This document shows, piece by piece, positions 42,054 through 53,200 of a stretch of DNA of 64,000 bases (the first letter of the stretch is position 1; each line of letters starts with the position of its first letter). A program made the position numbers and the translations under genes. The stretch covers positions 62,001 through 126,000 of the forward strand of contig JAKEKT010000030.1 of NCBI GenBank assembly GCA_021495925.1, written 5' to 3'. Under the pieces are notes generated by a model. That model was not told where the DNA came from. It did no database searches and saw nothing but the letters and a program-made list of their open reading frames with translations. Origin of the DNA: Diplodia intermedia. Its lineage: Eukaryota; Ascomycota; Dothideomycetes; Botryosphaeriales; Botryosphaeriaceae.

Positions 42054-42533
42054 TATTATAATTCTAATCTAAGACTTACTAGCCTATAGACTAATATTTT
42101 AATAAGTAAGATTCGTATATTATAATTTAAAGAATTTAATTTAAGTATTAGAATTCTTAAATTACGATTCTAAATTAGAATTTAGAAATTAGAATTCTAG
42201 ATCGAGATCTATAAATCGAAATTCTAAATTAGAATTTATAAATTAGAATTCTAAATTAAGATCTATAAATCGAAATTCTAAATTAAAATTTAGAAATTAG
42301 AGATTCTAAATCGAGATTTAGAAATCTAAATTCTAGAATTAGTATTCTAGAAGAAGATTAGATTTCTAAAAAGAAATCTAAAATTCTATAGATTAGATTC
42401 TTATTCTAGATTCTATCTATAAAATAGATTCGTATCTCTTAAAGATACGATAGAATTATTATCTTTTTAGTCTTTATATTTTAAAATTACTTCTATATAT
42501 CGTAATTCTATTACTTACTCTTTTTAAACTATA
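42054..42533 (+). repeat. probable 3' LTR of element F
   Basis: It starts TATTATAATTCT, analogous to the 246-bp LTR start, about 50 bp after an AG/CT-rich tract that also precedes the LTR in copies D and E. Inside (42,140-42,360) are repeated AT palindromes such as aattctaaattagaattt, longer versions of those in the 246-bp LTR. The end at ...aaactata is a guess; no second LTR is available to test it. Confidence 0.45.
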
Positions 42534-45500
42534 GATAAATTATTTACTTAGTATAAAAAAGATTAAATAAGAATTAAAATAGAGCTAATACTAATAATTA
42601 TTATTAACTATAAGAAAAGAATTAATCTAAACGTTATAAAGATACTAGAATATAATATTATTTTAAAAATACTATAGCTAAAAATATACGCGCTATATAT
42701 TAATTAAAGAACTAAGAAAATTATCTTTTTAAATAAATAATATATTAAATATCTTGCTATTATAAAACGAATAAGCTAGACGTTAGAAGATAAAGCTAAA
42801 GTTAAAAGTTAAAGCTAAAAAAGCTAGAGTAAAAGCTAAAAGCTAGAAGTTTAAAGTATAAAGTAATAATTTAATATAAAAGTAAAAAGCTTTATTAGAG
42901 TCTAGAAAATCTCTTTAGTAATAATTAAGCGTATAAAGCGTAGAGACGATAAGATTTACTATCTCTACTTATAATTTAGCGCGAAAATAAACTAGCGAAT
43001 TATTATAAGAATATTAATCTATTAAAGCTAGTTTAATATAAGATTATCTATTAGAGAAAAAGCTAATATTTATAATTAAAAAGAGATTATTATAAACTTT
43101 ATAGTTCTACTTCTTAATTACTAAACGAGGCCTTTAGAAGAGAATAATAATTTAAAGTTAGTTAAAGAAAACTATTTTTAGAGAATTTACGCGCGTTATA
43201 TAAATATAACGTTATATAATTATTTAATAAGAGAAAAATTAATACTTATAACTTAAAAGTAAACTATTATATATTTTATAGTAATTTTTAGAAGTTAACT
43301 AAATAGATCTATTAAAGCTAGTTTAATATATAGTTATTTAACTAGAAAAAAGTCGATATCTATAAATAATTTAGTAAGTAAGAAAATATATAGAGAACTT
43401 AATAAAATAATAAGATCTAAAAAAGAAATAATAATATTAAAAAAATAATTATTACTATTTAAAATAGTCTTTATATTAGAAGAATTCTAGAAATTTATAA
43501 ATCTCTATAAAAAAAAAGAAAAAGAATTCTTATTAAAATACTAATTTTAGAATTATAAAATATCTTTTATTCTAAAAACGTAGTCTACGTTTAAGCTAAT
43601 ATACTTACTATTATAAAATAAGTTAGAGACTTTAAAAAAATATATTAAGAAGAATTTAAAATATAAATATATATAATCTTTATCTTTATTAATTAACTAT
43701 TCTATTCTATTCGTTTTAAAGAAGAACGGCGAGCTTTATCTTTATATTAACTATTAATAACTAAATAATATTATAATTAAAAACTATTACTTATTATTAA
43801 GAATTAATAAACTCTAAGATAAGTTCTAAATAATAAAGTACTTTATTAAGTTTAATCTTTACGAAGAATATTACTTAGTTTATATTAAAAAAGATAAAGA
43901 ATAGAAGACTATTTTTTAAATATAACTAGAATACTTTAAGTATATAATAATATCTTTTAGACTAACTAACGCTTTAGCGTTATTTTAAAGCCTAGTAAAT
44001 AATATTTTATACTTATATCTAGATGTATTCTATATCGCGTATCTAGATAATATTATTATCTACTTAAATATCTTAGAAGAATATTAAAAATATATTTAAA
44101 AGATACTACTTATACTTAAAAAAAAAATCTATAAATTATATCTAAGAAATATAAATAAATTATATAGAAAATAAAATTTCTAGAATTTATTATTATATCT
44201 AGATATATTAGTATAGACGAGAAAAAGCTAAACGTAATTAAAGAATAGTCTAAACTATAAACTATTAAAAAAGTATAATTCTTTTTAAAATTTATTAACT
44301 TTTATTATAAGTTTATTTTAAACTATATAAAGATTATAAAGTCTCTTACTAGACTTACTTATAAAGAGTATAAGTTTTAATAAAAAGAAATATAGTAGAA
44401 AATATTTAAGTCTTTTAAATAAATATTTTATAAAGCGTCTATTCTAGATATTTATAATCTAGAGCTACTTATTATTATAAAAATAGACGTATTAGATTAT
44501 ACTATTAGCGCTTATATTAGCTAATTAAATAAATAAGATAAGCTCTATTTAATTATATACTATTCTAGAAAGATAACGTTCTTAAAGCTTAACTATAATA
44601 TCTATAATAAGAAACTACTAGCTATTATTATAACTTTTAAAGAATAAAAATACTATCTTAAAGAAACTAAATATTAAGTAATAGTTTATTATAATTATAA
44701 GAATCTTACGTACTTTACTACTATAAAGAAACTAACTTAATAATAAGTTAAATAGACTAAAGAATTAGCTTTATATAATATAAAAATTATCTATAGAAAG
44801 AGATCTAAAAACGCTCGCGTAAATATACTAAGTAGAAGAGCTAACTATATAAAAGAAAAGCTAGATCTATAGCTAATAGTTTTAAATAAATAGAAAGACG
44901 ATAGTCTTATACTCGCTAAAATATATATATTTATTTTTAGAGTTATCTAATTATAATTTAAGAAGATATCTAATATCTTACTTATTCTAATTAGACTACT
45001 AGCTTTAACGTATTACTTAAAAGATAACGTCTAGATAAAGAAGATTTAAAAGGTTTATAAGTATAATATAATAGTTTAGAAACTTAAAAATATAAAAGAT
45101 AACTCTTACTTAACTAAAAATATAGATAATACTATTTTATATTTAAAATTAGTCTACGTCTTAACGAAGCTATAAAAAGAAATTATTAAGAATATTTATA
45201 AAGTACTAATATATAGTTACTAAGAAATAGATAAGACGATTAAGAAAATTACTAGAAACTATTACTTTTTAAGTCTATAAAGAATTATTTAATAGATAGT
45301 TTTATAATACGATCTTTATATTTAAAGTAAGATCTTAAAATATATATTATATAACTTACTTTAGTTATTATTAGCTCTAAGAAGACTTTAGTAGTCTATC
45401 TCGCTAGACTTTATTATAAATCTACTAAAGTTAATAAAACTACTTATTAAGATTAAATATAACTTAATTCTAGTTATTATTAATAGGCTTACTAAGTACG

Positions 45501-46450
45501 CGTATTATTTACTATATCTTAAAATAATAAATATAAAAGAACTTATTTATACGTTTCTTAAAATAATTCTTAATAACTATAAGTTACTAGAAAAGCTTAT
45601 ATTAGATAGAAATTAACTATTTATATTTTAATTCTAGTAGACTTTTACTTATTAGCTTAGTTTTAAGTATAAGCTATTTACTATAATATATTTATAAATA
45701 AATAAATAAATAAAACGTACTAACTAGACGCTTAAATAATATCTATACTATTATCTTAACTATATTTAAAATAATTAGATTAAACTACTATTTTTAGTCT
45801 AGTTTATATATAATAGCTTAAAAGTATTAGTAATCTAAAAATCTTTATTTTACGTTAACTATAAATATAAGTTTATAGCTTATTAGAAACTAATATCTAG
45901 CGAATCTCTTATTTAGAAAGAAATTCTTAAAGTAGACTAGCTAAAAGTACTATATAACTAGCTATATTTTAATATTAAATTTAATAAATATCTAATATTT
46001 TACTACTATAATAAATAATACTAGAAGATACTAAAGCTAAAGAAAAGAAATAAAGTCTATCTTTTTAAAAAAAATATTAGAATATAATAATCTAATAATA
46101 AGCTAGATTTTAAAAAAATTAAATTATTTAAAATTAAGAAGAAACTAAACGAAGTTAATTATTATTTTAAACTATCTAATAATATAAGAATTAATCTAGT
46201 ATTCTATATTAAACTTCTTAAACTAGCTCTAGAAAACGCTATAATAGTCTAATAAATAAAAGAAATAATACTAGAAAATCTAAATACTAATAAAAATAAA
46301 GAATAGATTATAGAGAAGATTTTTAATAGTAGCTATTTTAATAATTAGTTTAGCTACTTAATTAAATAGAAAGAAGAATAAGATAATATTTAAAAACTAC
46401 TAAAAAACTATAATAGCTATAAAAATCTTATTATAAAATTCTATTATTAA
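42534..46450 (+). mobile_element. Gypsy element G (chromovirus type), RIPed
   Basis: A third LTR-retrotransposon type, more AT-rich and poorer in CpG than the sequence to its left. The restored frame gives the standard chromovirus pol. The RT has a KNGELYLYINYQQLN-like start at about 43,722. It continues through an SFRLTNALALFQ stretch to a catalytic box near 44,037-44,055 reading YLDN (formerly YLDD). RNase H follows. The integrase (SISLDFI, VIINRLTKYA, then INKQIKRTNQTL) spans about 45,250-45,750, and the tail matches the typical Gypsy C-terminus with a YLIKQKE-like chromodomain end near 46,350. LTRs were not identified, and the 5' part is probably disrupted by F. Confidence 0.8.
43700..46420 (+). 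pseudogene. pol of element G
   Basis: RT, RNase H, integrase and chromodomain in canonical order in one restorable frame. The integrase tail contains the usual KVYLFKKNI..., FKIKKKLNEVNYYFKL and FYIKLLKLALENA-type landmarks at about 46,045-46,240. It is a different RT class from the FFYQWRV type, closer to widely distributed fungal chromoviruses. Dead because of RIP stops and loss of catalytic Asp. Confidence 0.82.
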
Positions 46451-49390
46451 AATTCTAAGCGTCTTATACTAGTATCTTAGTAGCGAGATAGGCCTTAAAA
46501 TTAAATAAAAATATAGCTTACGCTTAATTAATTAACTTAAACGACTTTAGTAATACGATAAAACTTAAAGATCTAGTAGAACTTATATTAATATTAGTTA
46601 AGAAATTATTATATAAACGCTTTAGTAATCGCTTTTTCTTAATATTTTTAGAATTAATAAGATCTTTAGTAGCTAATTACTTTAATATTAGACGATCTTC
46701 TTCTTTTAAAGTAGTAATATTCTTAATAATAAAAGCTTAATTAAGAATAATAAAATCTTATTTCTTAAATAAATAACGCTATTTATAAAGATAAGATAAC
46801 TTAATTAAAGCTAACTAAGTACGTCTTTTAATCTACTACTAAAGTTTTTTTAACTTCTTTAAGAAAGTTTAAAAAGTATTATATTTAATCTTCTTTTTAG
46901 TTTAAATTCGCTCTTACTAACGATAAAAATAATTTATTAGTTAATTAATAAAGAAAGTAGAAAGAAGAAAAAAGACTTACTTATTACTATAAAAAAAATA
47001 CTAAATATTATATATATTAAAACCTCGCGTAATATACTCTTTATAATAAAAAGAATAAGAATCTACGCGATAAATATAATTATTAGCTATATAATTAAAG
47101 TAAGTACGCGTAACTAAAGCGAGAGTAGTAGTAATAAATAACTTTATATAATAAAAAAATTTATTATAAGAATACTTAAAAGATATAATAAAGCTTATAG
47201 AAGAAAAGAAAAGAAATTACTCTAAAATTAAAAAATATATATAATTAATAAATTTTTAAATTAAAGATTCTTAAGATAAGAGATAGTATTATAAACTTTA
47301 AAATATAAAGACTTTATAACTTTAAAAGCTAAAAGCTCGTATAAAAAAATACTATAAAGACTAATATATTATAATTTATCTTAAATTATACTAATAATAT
47401 TATATATAGACTATAACTTATTTATTATATAAATAGTTCTTCTATATAATTTATTCTTTATAACTTATATAATCTTTTATTATTAATTTAACTCTTTATT
47501 TTAAATCGTAATAAATAAGTCTTATAAATAATAGAGCCGTATAATTAAAAAGTCTATACGAAAGAAATATCTATAAAAATCTAGATAGAATAGAAGACTA
47601 TATATAATAGAAAGTCTATAAAAAAAGTAAAACTATAAAAATATAATCTTATTAAATTAGAATTTTATAAGAAATACGAAATCTAGAAAGTAGAAAATAG
47701 ATATAGAAATATAAATATAAGTAAGTTAATAGTTATATTTATATAGTAGTAGTAGAAGCTAAAAGTTAAAAATTTAAAAGCTATTTAAAGCGTTAATATT
47801 ACGTACGTTCTATTTAATTTTTAAAGTTCTAAAATTTAGTATAGTTTAGTACTATAAACTACTAAACTTTTAAGTTTAAACGTTTATTTATCTTAGTATA
47901 AATAAACTATTAAATATTAGATTATAACTAGCTTTTCTATAATATATAAATATACTTTCTTAGCTAGTATCTTAATCTTTATAATTAACTTAAAGTTCTA
48001 ATTTAAACTCTATTAATTTAGAGATAATTAACTTACTATATATTACGTAATTACGTAATATCTTTTTATTTAATTATTATTATTTTTCTTTTATCTTTTT
48101 AAGATAAATTCTTTAATTTAATCTATTTACTAAGCGACTTTAAAGCTTAGTAAAAGAAGTTTATTATTATAAACGCTATTAAAAGCGCTTATAGTAAGAT
48201 AAATTACTCTCGCTAATCTAGATCTATTATAAAACTAAAGAAGACTAAGATTATAAAAAAGCTTTACTAAAAATAGTCTATTTTAATAAAGAATTCTTTA
48301 AATAAGAATACTACTATATCTAATAAGAAGAATAAAATCTACTAAAGTAATAATAAGAGTATAAGCGTTATTATTAAGATCTATAAAATCTCTTTAATTA
48401 TACTAATATCTTTACTACTATTTCTTAAGAATAAAAATAGATTTTATAAATCTATTAATAAGCTAGAGAACTCTTAGTAATAGTTAAAAAAGTTATATAC
48501 TAGTAAAATAAAAAAGTAATAAAATACTATTAAGAGAGCTTAAAATAAATAGCTTAAGCGTAATACTACTATATATATTACTACTCGCGAGAAGTAGAAG
48601 TAGTAGTAGTAATAGTAGTAGTAGATATAAAAGAAGCGTAAGAACGTTATTTAAGAAGAAAAAGATAAATAAAAAAAAGTAAATAAGAGTTATCTATAAA
48701 GAAAAAGATAATAAAAAAGATAAGAAAGCTAATAAAGAAATCTATTAATAAATAAAATAAAAGTAAATAGAAGCCGTCTATAAAGAAGAAGATAATAGTA
48801 TATAAAAGTAATAAAGTAAAAAAAATATAAGAGAATATTTTTTTATACTCTATTATTTATTATACTAAATTAGAATTAATTTTATTATATTAGAATACTA
48901 GATTTTTATATTAAAAGAACTTTTTATATATTAGTAGTAATTACTTATAAAAAATAAACTTATCTCTATTATCTATTTATATATTTAATTAATATTATAC
49001 GTCTTAAATAACTCTTATATCTAAATCTATAAATTTACTATATATTATAATTAATTTATTAGACTAATTAGTATTTCTTCTTTAATATTATTATTCTTTA
49101 GTATCTAGCTAAGCTTTTTATAATTTTAGAATAAGAATTTTACTATATTATTAGATTATAATTCTTTTTTTTATAGTAAAGCTATTAAACTAACGCGCTC
49201 GTAGCGATAATTTAATATTATATTAATAGTTTTATTATAGAAAGAGTATAGACTCTAGAAACGCGTATAAGATTTATAATTTTAAAAATAACTAATATAA
49301 TATACTATTTTTTTTACGGATAAAACCGTATAAATAGTATTATCTACTAATATTATTATTAGATACGAACGTATTTAAGAATTATTAGTA
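46450..49390. other. RIPed sequence, identity not resolved
   Basis: Very AT-rich, same CpA/TpG depletion. Restorable plus-strand frames exist. One (about 46,930-47,300) is Tyr/Lys-rich and could be a Gag-like zinc-knuckle region with Cys turned to Tyr. Another (about 48,150-48,840) is Lys/Gln-rich, resembling a basic coiled-coil region, and includes a former polyglutamine run near 48,600. I cannot assign either to a family. The last 80 bp (aagaattattagta) end abruptly at the un-RIPed sequence. Confidence 0.5.
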
Positions 49391-49620
49391 CCCTAGTGTC
49401 TTCTATACAGCCATTCCACTAAGTCAATCCGAACGCGCTCGAACGCCATGCGGGAAGTAAAAGCAAGACAAGAAGACACCGCTATATATGCGTCGCTACA
49501 ACTCGCATTAAACAACCACACCAAACCACCAAGCCATCCTCCCCTCTCCAAGCGCCTGCACACCACACCACGCCCACACCGATCCATTCCACTCCCCCAG
49601 CTTCCCTCCTCCCCGCCCTC
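49391..49620. other. transition from RIPed to normal DNA
   Basis: From 49,391 (ccctagtgtcttctatacag) CA and TG reappear at normal frequency and GC content rises at once. The first gene ends only about 230 bp further on. I see no terminal inverted repeat or target duplication at the edge. Confidence 0.6.
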
Positions 49621-50247
49621 TCATCTCCCCACGACCACCCCAACCCTCCCCCTCCTCCTCCCCTGCACCCTCTTCAACTCCCCCCACGCCCCCTCGCTCA
49701 ACCCCGCAAAAGGCCGCCAACAACAACCACTCCCATCGCCGCCACCATACGACGACATCGACGACAACGACGACACCGACGACGACGACGACCCAGCCGA
49801 CGCCCCCGTCGCCGCCGAATCGACCGAGAGCCGGCGTTGCCTCTCCCGGGCACACTGCGACCCTTCCTCCCCATCGCCGCCGTCGTCGATGTCGTCGCCG
49901 TCGTCGTCGTCCAGCAGAGCAGCGCCAAACCGCCGCCGCCGTCGGAGAAGGCAATCCGCACACTCGCCCTCGTCGTCGGCGGCGCCGAGGTGGTCGGGGT
50001 GGTCGCAGGGGACGAATGTGGTGGTAGTGTTGGTATTGCTGTCACTGTTCTCGGTGGAGGAGGAGGACGAGGTGGAGGAGACAGTGGAGACAGTGGTGGA
50101 GGAGACAGTGGAGGAGACAGTGGTGGAGGGCGACGAGCAGACGACGACGACGACGCGGCGCGCGCGCACGCAGGGCTCGCCGACGAAGCGCGGGCGCGGC
50201 GCCCAGTGCGTGCAGGAGCGGTGGAAGACGGATTCGAGTTGGCACAT
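49621..50247 (-). CDS. small fungal Cys/low-complexity hypothetical protein
   Basis: 208 residues in a single exon. The N-terminus (MCQLESVFHRSCTHWAP, then VG-PC-RAR) and a later C..H....LG......C..C pattern fit a group of small uncharacterised fungal proteins that begin MCQ/MCY and carry spaced Cys/His; this is recognition from memory, not a search. Between these lie Thr/Val/Ser and Ser/Asp-rich low-complexity tracts encoded by near-repeats of gtggaggagacagtg. The spaced Cys/His could bind a metal. I chose this strand over overlapping frames on both strands, including a 300-codon one, because those read as Pro/Arg/Val simple sequence. The C-terminal half (Arg/Gly/Val-rich) may be less reliable. 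No function assigned. Confidence 0.55.
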   Translation of the reverse strand: MCQLESVFHRSCTHWAPRPRFVGEPCVRARRVVVVVCSSPSTTVSSTVSSTTVSTVSSTSSSSSTENSDSNTNTTTTFVPCDHPDHLGAADDEGECADCLLRRRRRFGAALLDDDDGDDIDDGGDGEEGSQCARERQRRLSVDSAATGASAGSSSSSVSSLSSMSSYGGGDGSGCCWRPFAGLSEGAWGELKRVQGRRRGRVGVVVGR

Positions 50248-53200
50248 CTTTCGTCTTCGTTTTCTTTTTTGCGGCCCGGTTGGACGCGGTGGGGGGGAGG
50301 TGTGGGGGTTTGGGTTTGAGGGCCCCGGGGTGGTTGTTGGGGGGGTTTGATGGTTGTGATGATACGGTGGCGGGATTGAGGTGTGAGTTTTGGCGGTTGG
50401 TGGTATGGAGGGATGTGGTGCGAGGCGTCGGTCGGTCGGGCCAGATGGGAGAATGCGAATGCAACCTGCTGTGTGGGCTCTTTGCTCTTTCTACCCTCTC
50501 GAGGCTCGCGTGCTATGGTACGTGCTGCTTTTTCGAACAGAGGTGTTCTTGGACAGTGCCGTGTACGAGATCGAGAGGGAAGTGTACGGAGAGCCAATGG
50601 AGCGGAAGAGGAGTTGGACAGGCGTGGAAGCCATTGCTGATTGCTGGGGCGTGATTGGTTTTGAGTCTGGTGGACGGTACGTTTGAGGCATTGTACAGCT
50701 GGTGTTGGGGGACGTTGTTCTGCTGGTCCAACATTGTTCAGACTCGAGAGGTTGAAGCAATCGTGCACGGTACCATTAAAACGTAGGCGGGACGTGGGCA
50801 AACAAAGCCTTTGTGTGGGGGGCTTGACACAGATGGTCTCTTTATCTTCGTCATATGAACACTGTATTGTACTGGGAAACCATTCTCAATGAACAATGGG
50901 TGGACATGCACAGACTGCAAGTGGACGACGGGATGGTACTCCGCGGAATCGGGAAGGGAGCCGGTATTACCAGCAAATACGGCAAATTGTAGCAAGCCAT
51001 CAGCATTGAGAATCGTAATGCAAACATGCCATCACAGCAAGAGGATCCAAGGGCATGTTACACAAATAGGTGGTGCCCGATTCCAGAGCATTCTGCGGTT
51101 AATCGGATTTGAATTCACTCCATCAAGCTCAACGAACTTGCGACTACGAGATGTTATAATTCGATAGGCTAATCCTCTGGGCCGCAGATAGCAGAAGTCT
51201 GAAGAGAAAGAGGAGAGAAGGGAAAAAACGTAATATCTGGACAGGATGCTTCTTTCCGCTCAGCATCGTCGAATATCGTATTTGAAAGTAGTATCGGCAT
51301 GTCCTTTACTGATGGCTTGATGTGACGAATGGAATCATGGCTTGCGCGGCATATGAACGTGAAGAGATGGGTGGTAGTTTCGAGGATAGACACTTCGAAA
51401 CATATGCGTGCTTGGTCTCACTCACATGCTGCAACGGGTATCAGAGACACGACTCGAGGGGTAGGCCTCATTTAACGGTCGAGGGATCACTGACAGATAG
51501 TCGATGCATTGTTCAGGGTCTAAGGGTGCAGCTTAGGCCACAAAGATCGGATCCAATACAAAATGGATCGTCGCGGTCGACCCAGAGCTGAGGTTCATAT
51601 AAGCTCGTGCTTACCACAATAGGTCCAATAAGCGAGTCAACAGACGCAGAGGGGCCAAAGGAGGCAATCCGTTAGGAGCCACGCCAGAACCACTGGGGAA
51701 AAGAGCGGGAGCGGATCTGGGCCCAGGGGGGTCCCGAGCTATATACGGAAGAAGACGGGTAACGACTCCAGTCCCCACCCGGGGCTCCGAGTCCGGATGG
51801 CTCCACCGGCGGGGTCGGTGCGCTCCAGGGCTCCAGGTGGGCGGCGTTCCGAAGTGACAGAGGAGGCGAGGGTTTGAGACAGCTGCACTGTTTGATCCGG
51901 CTGAAACCGTGCCACAGAGCACGTTGACCTGAATAAAGTGTCTCGACGCCCGCCGTTGCCCGCTCGCTGCGGTGCCATGGCGCACCCAAGCGGACGGGCC
52001 TCCACAAATGAGGGCGGGAAAGCTTATCACTCGGCAGAGCATATCAGCCCTGTCCCTGTTCCAGACCACAGCTCGAAGAAGACTAGACCCTGGATGCCAT
52101 CGACCTCCATCATGGGTCCGCACCAAGCCCGGGGCGGTCCGGCCGGGAGGGGCGGCTTCTCAAAGACGCCTTTTGGTCTGATCTGCACTGGGTCACAATG
52201 GGATAGAGGCGTCGAGGACAGATTTTCTGGCAAGGAGACGGGCGGGTGGGATGCTGAGGGCAGCAGCTGGCTTGGGGTTGCCCCTATCTCCTCCAGCGTT
52301 GTTTTTTTTTTCTTTCGATTTTTTGCTCAGCGAGCACGAGCAGGGCCGTGCAACGGACGGAGCCAAGAAATATTTTTGTGTTGTGGGCAGAGATCCGTCT
52401 CCGCCTCCACGGCGGGCAGGCAGGCGACGGCGCGCCGCGAGCCGCAGAGCGGGAAGGGCGACATCGCGCAATCATCTCCACAGCGCGTCTGTGTCTGGCA
52501 GGGGCTTAGCGAGGCGGGAAGCGGAGCAGGCGATTGCCCAGAGCGTGGAGGCTGATGTGCCTTGCCTAATCCGCTGCCAATCCGGAGTGCAGATGGAGCG
52601 GGAGCGGGAGTTTGCGGGAGGCCTCGTGGCTGGAGCGCTGCTCCGGCCGGTTTTCGTGCCCGTGCCCTGCCTTCTGGAAGCCGCCCACCGAAGACGCCGT
52701 CGCAGGTACCGCTGCACCGCCGACCCCCATGAAAGGCACGCGTAACAGCAATGGAAACGGCCGTTGATCCTAGTGTCCAGCGGCGTCGCCTCGGAAAAAA
52801 GGAGGGCTGGCCTCGGCCGGTCAAGCGTTCGAGGACTGGCTTGCACGTAAGCGGGCTATTCTTAGGCCTATTCGCAGCGCGCGGCCCCTATTCACAGCAA
52901 CAAAGGGCGGCGATGTGTAACAGCAACGCCAGTCACACGACGCCGCGGCGACCGGAGCGCTCTGGCGTCTGAGGCGGGCGACCCATGCGCCGTGGTTGAG
53001 CACGAGAATAGAGCACCTCATTCGAATCCGGCAAGCACAACGCCCGACGCGCGCACAGAAGTGTGGGTTCGGGAGACAGTGAATCAACGCCGATCATCCC
53101 GAACCGCGTTTAGCCGGCCGGCGTGCGGTTTTCTTTGTCATCGCCGCCCGCGCGGCCAATGGGGGGCCGCGATAAGCCCGGAGACCCTGGGTCATGTCCG

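Larger units (their letters stand above)
34864..42533 (+). mobile_element. Gypsy element F (related family), 5' part missing
   Basis: Plus-strand element of a different but related Gypsy family, also RIPed. It contains pol (RT to chromodomain) and a third ORF, then a probable LTR. Its 5' LTR, gag and protease are not here; if A inserted into F's pol gene, they should lie left of the window. The order pol, ORF3, LTR matches the 11.6-kb family, and the frames match at protein level but not as DNA repeats. The right boundary is inferred from the LTR start TATTATAATTCT (compare TATTACGATTCG) and is uncertain. Confidence 0.75.
1..49390. repeat. RIP-mutated AT-rich transposon block
   Basis: Seen: almost no CA or TG dinucleotides over 49 kb, while CG, TC, CC and GG remain common. 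TAG and TAA triplets stand where CAG, CAA or TGG are expected in restored retrotransposon frames, and no ATG-started frame of useful length survives. Known: RIP in Pezizomycotina converts C to T on repeated DNA, with CpA strongly preferred. The block is a nest of LTR retrotransposons detailed in other entries. Several LTR copies still show the older base, for example gatcacaact at 20281 against gattataact elsewhere, which gives the C-to-T direction directly. The right edge is sharp at about 49,390. Confidence 0.96.

Noticed and set aside
1..49390. possible giant Starship-type element or CRISPR array
   Set aside because: No tyrosine-recombinase captain-like frame seen; the repeats resolve as LTRs and nested Gypsy copies, with no regularly spaced short repeats.
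49448..50350. 300-codon plus-strand frame overlapping the minus-strand gene at 49,621-50,247
   Set aside because: Its content is Pro/Ser/Asp/Arg simple sequence, and it mirrors the low-complexity repeats of the minus-strand frame, whose MCQLES...C..C pattern looks more like a real protein.
49698..50801. 367-codon minus-strand frame
   Set aside because: Overlaps the chosen gene in another frame; Pro/Arg/Ser/Thr-biased with no recognisable motif.
53021..53029. ttcgaatcc resembling a tRNA B box
   Set aside because: No matching A box at the right distance and no cloverleaf stems around it.
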